A program made the translations under genes and the position numbers. The notes under the pieces are model-generated. The model had not been told where the DNA came from, made no database searches, and saw nothing but the letters and a program-made list of their open reading frames with translations. DNA of 64,000 bases, taken from Dehalococcoidia bacterium (GTDB lineage: Bacteria > Chloroflexota > Dehalococcoidia > Bin125). Below are positions 45,001-53,170 of the stretch, piece by piece. Numbering within the stretch: position 1 is the first letter of the stretch; each line of letters starts with the position of its first letter. The DNA lies in NCBI GenBank assembly GCA_022826965.1, contig JAJDTU010000001.1, positions 399,808 through 463,807 of the forward strand. Reading direction: 5' to 3'.

Positions 45001-46806
45001 ATGACCCAGCGAAACCATTGGCGTCAATTGGGTCGCCGTAGGCTGTCGCGACGAACACTCCTGAATGTGAGCGCACGAGCCGGGATTGGCGCCGTTGGTC
45101 TGGCCCTCGTGGGCTGCGGCGACGATGACGACGACGGCCAGCCCGCCGCCGTCCAGGTCGATCAGCAAGAGCAGCAGGCACAACAGCAGGCGGCGCAGCC
45201 CCAGCGACAACAGGTCCAACAGCAGCAAGCGCAACAGCAGACCGAGCAGGCAGCGGAGCAACAGGCCCAGCAGGCAGAGCAACAGGAAGAGGCGGCCGCG
45301 CAGCAGCAGGAGGAACAACAGGCGGCACAGGCTGAGGCGACGGTCGCCGAACACGTGCCGACCGGCGAGGTGCGCTGGCCCACACAGACCAACGTCAGCG
45401 GTTTGGAAGGCACGACCGGCACCGGCGGCGGCGACCACCAGGTGCTCTGGCCGATATTCGACAATCTGGTCAGCTACGACGCCAGTCTGACGCCGACCGA
45501 GTCACGCAGTCTGGCCGAGAGCTGGGAGATTCCGGACCCGCTGCAGGTGATCTTCAACCTCCGTCCGGGCGTGCTCTACCACGATCTGACCAAGTTGACG
45601 GCCGATACGACCCGGCTGCACATCGAGCGCGGCAAGACGGTTGACGGCTCGAACGTCAAGGCCGACCTGGCCGCGATTGATCACGTCGATCCAGTCGACG
45701 AGACGACCGCCATCTTCGAGATGTCGGCGCCCTTCTCACCGCTGCTGCGCGTACTGGGCGACCGCGCGGGGATGCTCCTGGCGCCGAGCGCGTTTGATCG
45801 CATCAACACGCCAAACAGCCGCGAGGCGCCGGTTGGCACGGGCGCATTCACGTACGTGGACGAAGACCTCGACGGACCCTACAAGCAGGAATACTTCCCG
45901 GAGTACTGGCAGGAGGGCGCCCCCCGCGTGGAGCGGCTGACGATGTACCAGGCAATCGAGCCGACACAACAAGTGAACGGGCTGCTGACCGGGGAGTTCG
46001 ACTTCCTGGGCGGCGTGCCGCCCGAGGACCTCGCACGGGTTGAGGAGGCCGGTAAATCGCTCAGCGTGCGCGAGACGAACGCGCTGGGCTTCATCTACCT
46101 CAATCCCAACCTCGAGCCCTGGGGCAATATTCACCTGCGGCAGGCGCTCAACCACGCCATCGACCGAGACAAGTTTGTCGAGGTGGTCTACGAGAATCTG
46201 AACACCGCCAACCATTGGGGCTACCTGGGACCGGCGCTCGGCGGGATCCACGATCCCGACGAGATCCTGGTTCGGCACGACCCCGATCGGGTGCGCGAGG
46301 AGCTGGAACTGGCCGGCCAGCCGGACGGCTTTGAGTTCGACATGAATATTCCCGCGTCCGCCATCACGGGCGCGGAGTTCGTCCAGGCCAGCCTGGCCCC
46401 CTACGGGATCGTCCTCAACATCGTGGTCAAGCCCGCCCCGGACTTCTACCTGGAATTCTTCGAGCAGCGCGTCAATACCTTCATGTCCGGGATGAGCGTG
46501 CGCGCCGACCCCTGGCAACAGTTGGCCTTCCTCGGCCGCGCGGATGGTCCCTACGACTTCGTGTTGCCGCCCGGCGACAAGGACGCCGAGGTTCAGGCCG
46601 CGTTCCAGAAGGTGACCGAGATCTTCGATCCGGAGCCGCGTGCGGAGGCGTTCCGCGAACTCAACCGCGTCATGGTCTCACGGGCATGGCACATCCATAC
46701 GCACTACTGGTCGTCCGTATTCGCCCACGATCCGGCGTTGGAGTTCGAGCACTTCGGCGACGGCAAACCGCACTTCGGTCAGAAGGATGTGGGCTGGTCG
46801 AGCTAG
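45001..46806 (+). CDS. Orphan peptide/solute ABC family 5 binding lipoprotein, Tat leader and Q-rich linker
   Basis: 601 residues from ATG 45001 (GTGGAGACCGAG upstream). Tat motif SRRTLLN at residues 16-22 and lipobox ALVGC (Cys39), then an Asp run and about 70 residues rich in Gln, Ala and Glu. The body parallels the 41743 protein block by block: VPTGEVRWPTQTNVSGLEGT, RSLAESWEIPDPLQVIFNLR, GTGAFTYVDEDLDGPYKQEY and LRQALNHAIDRDKFVEV. No permease gene accompanies it, so it may deliver to the permeases at 39806-41630 with altered specificity. It is followed by a strong hairpin at 46839. Confidence 0.92.
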   Translation: MTQRNHWRQLGRRRLSRRTLLNVSARAGIGAVGLALVGCGDDDDDGQPAAVQVDQQEQQAQQQAAQPQRQQVQQQQAQQQTEQAAEQQAQQAEQQEEAAAQQQEEQQAAQAEATVAEHVPTGEVRWPTQTNVSGLEGTTGTGGGDHQVLWPIFDNLVSYDASLTPTESRSLAESWEIPDPLQVIFNLRPGVLYHDLTKLTADTTRLHIERGKTVDGSNVKADLAAIDHVDPVDETTAIFEMSAPFSPLLRVLGDRAGMLLAPSAFDRINTPNSREAPVGTGAFTYVDEDLDGPYKQEYFPEYWQEGAPRVERLTMYQAIEPTQQVNGLLTGEFDFLGGVPPEDLARVEEAGKSLSVRETNALGFIYLNPNLEPWGNIHLRQALNHAIDRDKFVEVVYENLNTANHWGYLGPALGGIHDPDEILVRHDPDRVREELELAGQPDGFEFDMNIPASAITGAEFVQASLAPYGIVLNIVVKPAPDFYLEFFEQRVNTFMSGMSVRADPWQQLAFLGRADGPYDFVLPPGDKDAEVQAAFQKVTEIFDPEPRAEAFRELNRVMVSRAWHIHTHYWSSVFAHDPALEFEHFGDGKPHFGQKDVGWSS

Positions 46807-46838
46807 CCAAGCTACGCAATCCAAAGCAGCGCGGGCAA

Positions 46839-46874
46839 GAGAGGTCTGTGCGACACCAGTCGCACAGACCTCTC
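46839..46874 (+). terminator. Perfect 16-bp stem-loop after the orphan binding-protein gene
   Basis: GAGAGGTCTGTGCGAC and its exact complement are separated by ACCA. It starts 33 bases after the stop codon. Only a short TTT occurs downstream (46881-46883), so termination may be incomplete or the element may act as a stability hairpin. Confidence 0.7.
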
Positions 46875-46942
46875 GCGACGTTTCAGGTCGGTAGCCTGCC
46901 GACCATTGGTTGGGTTGTAGTAGGCCCGCCGGAGGAGGACTC

Positions 46943-48511
46943 GTGAGCTGGGAATCTGAAGTTGCGGAAATGCGGTATCGCCGCGAGCTCAGCCTGGCGA
47001 TGGGGGGCGAGGAACGAGTCGAGCGGCAGCGCCGGTCAGGCAAGCTGAACGTGCGGGAACGGATCGAGGCCCTGGTCGACCGTGGATCGTTCCACGAGCT
47101 TGGACAACTGGCCGGATACGCCGAGTACGATGGCGACGAGATCAGCGGCTACATGCCGTATCCGCTGGTCAGCGGTCTGGCGCGGGTGGATGGTCGGCGG
47201 GTCGCCGTCTGGGGCAACGACTTCACGGTGCGCGGCGGCTCGGGCCGGGCCGGCGCTTCCGGCTCGTCGAAGGGCAAGACCGGCTTCCTCGAAGAGATGG
47301 CCGCCGAGTACGACCTGCCCGTTTTCCAGTTGCTGGACGGGGCCGGGGCCAACGTTGAGGTGATCAGCTCGGGCGGCTTCACCTACTTGCCCAACGGTTC
47401 GCCGCAGTTCACGCGGCTGGCGCACCTGCTGAACAGGGTTCCGGTGCTCTCGGCGCTGCTGGGCAGCGTGGCGGGCGGCGTCGCCGGACAGGCGATGCTG
47501 AGCCACTTCACGGTAATGCCCAAGGACACCGCGGTGCTGTTCGCGGCCGGGCCGCCGGTCGTCAAGCGCGCGCTCGGTGAAGAGATCACCAAGGAGGAAC
47601 TGGGCGGCTCGCAGGTACACGTACACCAGTCGGGCGCCGTCGACAACGAGGCGGAGGACGAGGCGGACGCGCTGCGACAGCTGCGCACGGTTTTCTCCTT
47701 TCTGCCCGACCGAGCCTCGGATGTGCCGCCGATTCGCATGGCGGGCGATCCGGTCGATCGCGCCGAAGAAGAATTGCTAACGATCGTGCCGCGCAACCGC
47801 GCCCGACCCTATTCGATGCATCGGTTGCTTGAGCTGGTGGTCGACGAGGGCGAGACGTTCGAGATCCAGCCCGATTTCGGGCGTTGCGTGATCACGTCGC
47901 TGGCGCGGGTCGACGGCAAGCCGATGGGCATTGTGGCGAACAACCCTCGGGTGATCGGCGGCGCGCTGGACCGCGCGGGCGCGAGCAAGGTCGAACACTT
48001 CCTCGAGTTCTGCGATCTGTTCCTGATCCCGGTCGTGTTCTTTGTCGACGTACCGGGCTTCATGGTCGGCAGCCGAGCCGAAGCGGCGGGCACGATTCGC
48101 CAGGGCATGCGGGCGCTATGGGTGTCGCAGAACATGCGCGTGCCAACGATGTGTGTCCACATCCGCAAGTGCTACGGCATGGCCGGCAACATGACCGGCA
48201 ACCCCGGCCGCTCGAACTACCGGATCGCCTGGCCCAGCGGTGAGTGGGGATCCATCCCGATCGAGGGCGGCGTCGATGCAGCCTTCCGGAGAGAGATCGC
48301 CAACGCGGAGGATCCGGTCGCCAGGCGAGCCGAAATCGAAGCTCGCTTCCGCGCGATCGCCAGCCCATTCCGCACGGCCGAGGCGTTCGGGGTTGAGGAC
48401 ATCATCGACCCGCGCCACACCCGCCGTTACGTGGCCGATTTCCTCGACCTCGCGTACCGTGGACTCTCACGCCTGGCTGGTCAACCTCGAGGAATGGGCG
48501 TCCGTCCCTAG
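46943..48511 (+). CDS. Acyl-CoA carboxylase carboxyltransferase (beta) subunit
   Basis: 522 residues from GTG 46943, chosen for the strong GGAGGAGG at 46931-46938; a longer frame from 46910 is less likely. This subunit moves carboxyl from biotin to propionyl-, methylcrotonyl- or other acyl-CoA. RQRRSGKLNVRERIEALVDR is the typical opening, SHFTVMPKDTAVLFAAGPP and LGGSQVHVHQSGAVDNEAED are the N-half CoA/biotin region, and FVDVPGFMVGSRAEAAGTIR and IRKCYGMAGNMTGNPGR the C-half. The biotin carboxylase subunit is not in the window. PccB-like is the best guess; methylmalonyl-CoA decarboxylase alpha subunits look similar. Confidence 0.9.
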   Translation: MSWESEVAEMRYRRELSLAMGGEERVERQRRSGKLNVRERIEALVDRGSFHELGQLAGYAEYDGDEISGYMPYPLVSGLARVDGRRVAVWGNDFTVRGGSGRAGASGSSKGKTGFLEEMAAEYDLPVFQLLDGAGANVEVISSGGFTYLPNGSPQFTRLAHLLNRVPVLSALLGSVAGGVAGQAMLSHFTVMPKDTAVLFAAGPPVVKRALGEEITKEELGGSQVHVHQSGAVDNEAEDEADALRQLRTVFSFLPDRASDVPPIRMAGDPVDRAEEELLTIVPRNRARPYSMHRLLELVVDEGETFEIQPDFGRCVITSLARVDGKPMGIVANNPRVIGGALDRAGASKVEHFLEFCDLFLIPVVFFVDVPGFMVGSRAEAAGTIRQGMRALWVSQNMRVPTMCVHIRKCYGMAGNMTGNPGRSNYRIAWPSGEWGSIPIEGGVDAAFRREIANAEDPVARRAEIEARFRAIASPFRTAEAFGVEDIIDPRHTRRYVADFLDLAYRGLSRLAGQPRGMGVRP

Positions 48512-48649
48512 GCTCCCCCAACGGTGGCGGTGCAACTCAGACGCACCAACCGCGGATGCATTGCGATCGTTTGCGGTGGCGATGAGTGGAGACCTCGGCA
48601 GGTCGCCTGGCATTCCCGCGACGCACACACTGACAGCGTTGGAAGCGCC

Positions 48650-48731
48650 CGTGCAAGGATCCGAATGGCATACAGGTGGTAGGCCAAGAGGGACTGTACT
48701 GCGAACCTTTGTGTGGGAAGTGGCTCTGTAG
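48650..48731. repeat. Dispersed repeat, copy C
   Basis: Core GGTGGTAGGCCAAGAGGGAC (48675-48694), then TGTACTGCGAACCTTTGTG and TGGGAAGTGGCTCTGTAG. Read in frame it ends GRPRGTVLRTFVWEVAL plus stop, comparable with copy B. It lies between the carboxylase gene and the 3' end of the dprA-like gene, at the left border of the defence island. Confidence 0.5.
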
Positions 48732-48785
48732 CTGCCGGCTAGGCGACCATGTATCGAGACATCACATCAACCATCCGGAAACGGC

Positions 48786-49967
48786 TCAGAGTGGCAACGC
48801 GGGCGGTCTGGTCCGGTAGCGAACTGGCCTTTTCGATGATTGTTCCAAGACACCCGATGCCAAAAGCTCGGGCAGCCACGCATTCAGTTGCCCCGGGGTG
48901 ATCTCCAGAAAGGATTGCAGTTCCGACCGAGAGCATTCGTGATCGAGGCAGGACAGCATGTGGGTGGCGTAATCGAATAGCGAGCCAGTTAGCTCGGCTG
49001 GCGGGTCCGCCTTTGCGGCTGAACTCGAATCGGGGTCGGCGTGCCCGGCCAACTGCGTAAAGTTGACCCTTGAAGGCCAGGTTTTCGCACCACGCTTGAC
49101 CAGTTCGGAAAGCGCCTCGTCTTGTGCTTCGGCACGAACATACAGAGGTATCGGATTCTCTCGTTCCAGTTGCTCGATGGCTCCCGCCCAGGTGCCGCCG
49201 CGATTGTGATCGGCACACGCCACGAGCGCTGCGTTCGCAAAGGCGTAGATCAGCTTGTTTCGCCCCATCGCATTGCCCACGTTGAAGCCCGCACTGGGAT
49301 CGTATGGCGACAGTAGAAGCAGTTGGCCTGCGACGAAGAAGTCTCGGTTCTCAGCGGCAATCGCTGCCCGGTCCAGGCGTTGCCCAAGCACGCCGACGAC
49401 CTCCCCTGCTGCCTGGAGAGCCGATCGCATGGCCGACGCGTCGATTCCTCTGGCGCCTCCCGAGACTACTGGCACCTGGCACCGTGCCGCCTCCTCGGCG
49501 ACAACTCGTGCGAAGTCCAGTGCTTCTGTGGACGGGTCTCTGGAGCCGACGATCGCCAGTCCCGCAACTCTCAGTAGCCTCCTGTCACCGCAGCCATACA
49601 GCAATGGCGGCGCTGCCGTGTCTAGCCGATCAACGAGTTGTTGGGGATACTCAGGGTCGCCGAGGCCGATCACCCATATTCCCCGCGCATGCCACCGATC
49701 AATCGCATCCGCCAGTTGCACGCCGCGGGCCAGCAGGGCGGACACCCGCTCCGGGCCGATGCGGATGCGAATGTCTTGCAGAATCTCTCGCGCCTCGACA
49801 CCCAGGAGTTCCTCCAAGGTGTGCCCGGCCTGGGACAGCGTCGATAACAGGTCGCGGTACTCTCGCGGCCGCAAAGGCTCGGACACGGAGCCGCTTGCGC
49901 GAGGGAGTAGCGGCGCAGTGAGCAAGAGCGTCGATTTCGTTCGTTCCGAAATCGAGGGCATCTTCAT
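48786..49967 (-). CDS. dprA: DprA/SMF-like protein coupled to RecQ-PRTase
   Basis: 393 residues with a Rossmann-like SMF/SLOG domain of the DprA family. IWVIGLGDPEYPQQLVDRLD (about 97-116), LAIVGSRDPSTEALDFARVV (GSR at 141-143) and VVSGGARGIDASAMRSAL (169-176 core) are the family motifs. Usual DprA has SGLA(R)GID; here SGGARGID. An N-terminal helical region precedes it, and the C-terminal part (ELQSFLEITPGQLNAWLPEL) resembles the DprA winged helix. Its ATG overlaps the stop of the RecQ-PRTase gene by four bases (ATGA), so the two are coupled. Normal DprA loads RecA on incoming DNA; here the partner suggests a defence or nucleotide-sensing role. Confidence 0.86.
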   Translation of the reverse strand: MKMPSISERTKSTLLLTAPLLPRASGSVSEPLRPREYRDLLSTLSQAGHTLEELLGVEAREILQDIRIRIGPERVSALLARGVQLADAIDRWHARGIWVIGLGDPEYPQQLVDRLDTAAPPLLYGCGDRRLLRVAGLAIVGSRDPSTEALDFARVVAEEAARCQVPVVSGGARGIDASAMRSALQAAGEVVGVLGQRLDRAAIAAENRDFFVAGQLLLLSPYDPSAGFNVGNAMGRNKLIYAFANAALVACADHNRGGTWAGAIEQLERENPIPLYVRAEAQDEALSELVKRGAKTWPSRVNFTQLAGHADPDSSSAAKADPPAELTGSLFDYATHMLSCLDHECSRSELQSFLEITPGQLNAWLPELLASGVLEQSSKRPVRYRTRPPALPL

Positions 49968-52045
49968 CCACCTACCCTTGAGAGCGCGAACGGAAACACC
50001 TCGCCGCTGCTGTTGGACCGTAAGAGATCTGCTCCGGCGGTCATGGTCCAGCTGGAGTCGACTATGTCGTCGACCAGCAACACGGGGCCTGGTCTTGTCG
50101 CCCCTGGGTCGATTTCGAGCGATTCCCTGACGTTACGTGCCTGGTGCGCACTGTTGGCCATCGTCTTTTGCTCCGCTGTCGGACCGGACCTGCTCAACAC
50201 CGGCAAGAATGGAATGTCTAGTTTATCCGCAAGACGACGGGCAAGGCTGGGAACGAGCGTGGGTCGTCGGTCGGACGGAATGCAGGTCAACCAGGTTGGC
50301 GTGGGTTGGGGATTCCATTCCCGGATCAGCCGTGCAGCCGCGTCAACAAGCTGGTCGCTGAATTCGCCTTCGTCGTATTTCTCACGTCGAACTAGCTGAG
50401 CGAGACCTTCGTCGCCCCACTGCGTGAGTGCACGGCCCAGGCTCGCCCTTCGCTCGATTGGGATGTTCCCTTGGCCAGAGGGCCATCGCTTGCGCGGCTC
50501 AATCTCCATCTTGAACCCGACGAGAAAGTCGATCGCCAGTTGCAAGACGCTTGGATCGACATCGTCGCTCAGTGGTGGCAGGTTCGGTTCCTCGGTGCTT
50601 GGCAGGTCGTTGTCCAATGCGGCTAGGAGGAAGGCCATGTGGCCCTCTTGAAGATTCAGATATTCCTGCATCTGGGATTTCTCTGCGCGTCGCAACGCTG
50701 TGATCCGTTCCACCCGCTGCCAGAACGATGCCTCCAATGGGGCGATCGTCCGTCGCCACAAACCACTGTCCCGGACGACGGTAGCGGGTGATTCGAGAGC
50801 CAGTATCTTGAGAGTCCGCTCAAGACGACCGTGCGGCACGTTCACGAGTGCCTCTAGTCCCCCGATTGACAAGCCTTCAGAAGCACGTTCCAGCGCCTTG
50901 AGCACTTGACCGGCCTCATCAGGCGTCGGAAACGCGCTGTCAATGAAGTAATCCTGGATGTTGAGGTCTTCCGACCCACCCAACAGCACGCCGTGCGCCT
51001 GATCGACGCCCCGGCCCGCTCGACCAACCTGCTGGTAATAGTGGATCACCGACTGTGGTGTCTGGTAGTGGATGACGAATCTCAGGTCAGGCTTGTCGAA
51101 ACCCATCCCCAATGCCGTCGTCGCCACCAACGCCTTGACCTCGCTATTGAGGAGCGAGCGCTCGAGGCGTACTCGCTCGTCAGAATCCAGCGAGCCGGTG
51201 TAAGCATGTACGTTGAAGCCCCGAGACCTCAACCAATCAGCTAGTTGCCGGGCATCGCGAACCGTCAGGACGTAGATGATTCCGGAGCCTTCCAGTTCAC
51301 TCAATCTCTGAGCTATCCACGCCATGCGTCTCGCCCGTGACGGCATACGAATCGTTTGAAGGCTCAGTGAAGGGCGAGCCAAGTCCCCACGCTGAACACT
51401 CAGATTCGGCCCGAGCGATTCCTCCAGGTCGTATACCACGCGCCCGTTTGCTGTCGCTGTAGTAGCGAGAATGCGAAGATTGGGAGGAAACAATGGAAGG
51501 AGGCGAGCGATTCGTCGGTAATCGGGCCGAAAATCATGGCCCCAGTCGGAAATGCAGTGCGCTTCGTCGACGACTAGCAAAGCAACCCGGTTGCCAATCT
51601 CGGCCAAAACCTCGTTCCGAAACTGTTCATTGGCCAACCTTTCCGGCGAAATCAAGAGGATGTCGACATCGTCTGCTTGGACGCGGGCAACGATGCTGGA
51701 CCAATGACCGGGGTTGCTTGAGTTGATCGTTTCGGCCGCGACCCCCATTCGTTCCGCGGCGTCGATCTGATTGCGCATGAGCGAAAGCAATGGAGAAATG
51801 AGGAGAGCAGGGCCGGCTCCCGCTTCGCGGAGCAGCTTGGCAGCGATGAAGTAGACGAAGCTCTTTCCCCAACCTGTACGCTCCACGACAAGGGAACGGC
51901 CGGGTTGCTCAACGATCTGGCGAATGGCCTCCTCTTGTCCTTCACGAAACTCTGTGCCGGGTTGGCCCACCCCCGACTGCAGGAGTTGAAGTGCCCGACT
52001 CGCGTCGTACTCGACTCGCCCGATCGGCCTTGGGATGTCTGCCAT
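49964..52045 (-). CDS. RecQ-like helicase fused to a phosphoribosyltransferase-like domain
   Basis: 693 residues from ATG 52045 (MADIPRPIGRVEYD); the frame is open to 52228 but that stretch is not protein-like. Superfamily 2 helicase: Walker A ERTGWGKS at 55-62 (RecQ usually has PTGGGKS), DEAHCISDWGHDFRPDY at 160-176, ATTATA motif III, and QQVGRAGRG motif VI. The RecQ zinc/HRDC region is not evident. The C-terminal about 110 residues form a PRTase-type domain with PRPP loop PVLLVDDIVDSSWTMT (about 655-670), as in ComF. PRTase in ComF-like proteins is of uncertain activity. Tight coupling to the DprA-like gene makes a functional pair likely. Confidence 0.86.
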   Translation of the reverse strand: MADIPRPIGRVEYDASRALQLLQSGVGQPGTEFREGQEEAIRQIVEQPGRSLVVERTGWGKSFVYFIAAKLLREAGAGPALLISPLLSLMRNQIDAAERMGVAAETINSSNPGHWSSIVARVQADDVDILLISPERLANEQFRNEVLAEIGNRVALLVVDEAHCISDWGHDFRPDYRRIARLLPLFPPNLRILATTATANGRVVYDLEESLGPNLSVQRGDLARPSLSLQTIRMPSRARRMAWIAQRLSELEGSGIIYVLTVRDARQLADWLRSRGFNVHAYTGSLDSDERVRLERSLLNSEVKALVATTALGMGFDKPDLRFVIHYQTPQSVIHYYQQVGRAGRGVDQAHGVLLGGSEDLNIQDYFIDSAFPTPDEAGQVLKALERASEGLSIGGLEALVNVPHGRLERTLKILALESPATVVRDSGLWRRTIAPLEASFWQRVERITALRRAEKSQMQEYLNLQEGHMAFLLAALDNDLPSTEEPNLPPLSDDVDPSVLQLAIDFLVGFKMEIEPRKRWPSGQGNIPIERRASLGRALTQWGDEGLAQLVRREKYDEGEFSDQLVDAAARLIREWNPQPTPTWLTCIPSDRRPTLVPSLARRLADKLDIPFLPVLSRSGPTAEQKTMANSAHQARNVRESLEIDPGATRPGPVLLVDDIVDSSWTMTAGADLLRSNSSGEVFPFALSRVGG

Positions 52046-52300
52046 GGCCGTAACTCTATCTTGAGCATGTCTCTTCGGAGTGTCCGAAGGCCATGAATCG
52101 AATGTAGATTTCGGTGTCCTGAGTCGGGAACGCGGTTGAGACGCTCTGCGAGGTTGTCGAAAATTCAGTAGGCGGTCTTGTGCCGGACGAAGGAACGCGG
52201 ACCTTCGTCCCAATCGGCGCCCCAGCACCCGACGGCGGAGGTCATATCGGCGACGCTGTGGCGGGCGCCACGCCAGAGCCGCATTGAGGTCGGTTCTGCG
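52046..52300. other. Spacer between RecQ-PRTase and the IS remnant
   Basis: Contains the presumed promoter for the RecQ-PRTase/DprA unit. No gene recognised. Confidence 0.4.
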
Positions 52301-52302
52301 AA

Positions 52303-52990
52303 TCAGCTCTCGACCAGATCCTTATCGGTCGGGACGAAGTGAAGGGTGAAGCGAGGACGGCGCTGGAGCCAGCGCTGGATCGCGGCGGTGCGGTGGGTGG
52401 AGACGCTGTACAAGACGACGTGCACGGCCACGTCATCGGGCACGCTCCGGTCAATCAGGTCGAGAATGATCCGGAACTCACGGGCGTGGTGTTGTGGGCT
52501 CAGCTCGGCGATCGCATACCCCGGAGGCGATATCCGGCGCCGCAAGGATGTTGGTGCCGCCGAGTCGAATACAGCAGTGATCCTGGTGACGGGGCACGCT
52601 GGGCAACATCGGCCGGGACGGCGCCGTGCGGTCGAGTGCTTGGAACTGGGGCTTCTCGTCCGCGCACGGGACGACCGCCGCCTCTGGCTGGTTGAGGCGA
52701 CATCGTGCACCTTCTTGACGAACTGCGGGTCGAGCGAGAGCCTGAGGTGCTCGACCACGGTCAGTTTGGGGCCGAAGGCGCGCCAAATCTTGGAGTTCGC
52801 GGCCTGCTACATGCCCATCTCGGCGGCCATCGAGCCGTTCGACCAGTGATTCGCGTGGCGCGGCTGCTGTTGCAGCGTCTTGGCGATAGCCACTCCCAGC
52901 CGGTATTGCTACCCAAGTCCAACCGCTGGCCGTGGGCCTCCGACACCAGCGGCTACTGCAGCCGCCACGAAATCAAGCGCATTTTGGGAC
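52303..52990 (-). pseudogene. Decayed IS630-type transposase
   Basis: The DDE transposase can be followed through at least three frames. The C-terminal frame (52303-52758) gives VVEHLRLSLDPQFVKKVHDV at its start and later REFRIILDLIDRSVPDDVAV, then IQRWLQRRPRFTLHFVPTD. A second frame gives AVVPCADEKPQFQALDRTAP, the region of the first catalytic Asp (DEK). An upstream frame at about 52790-52850 gives SNGSMAAEMGM and KIWRAFGPKL. Shifts and the absence of the terminal DDE Glu segment show it is inactive. No inverted repeats were identified. It separates the RecQ/DprA unit from the ATPase gene. Confidence 0.8.
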
Positions 52991-53170
52991 GGCTGCAGCG
53001 CTATCGACGTGTTGCGCTGCCCTGCGAAGAAATCGGTACCATTTTCGTCAGCTGCATCTACGCCGCGCTCTTCCACTACCTGCTGCCAAATGGCCCTGAT
53101 CCCCAACCTCCGACGAGTTCTCGCATTCAAAGGGCTTCGAGACGTTATGAGGCAGATCTTATGAACCCCA
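52991..53170. other. Tail region beyond the ATPase gene, no recognised gene
   Basis: Probably further remains of the mobile element. Plus-strand open frames here are not protein-like. No terminator is obvious after the ATPase stop at 53171. Confidence 0.4.
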
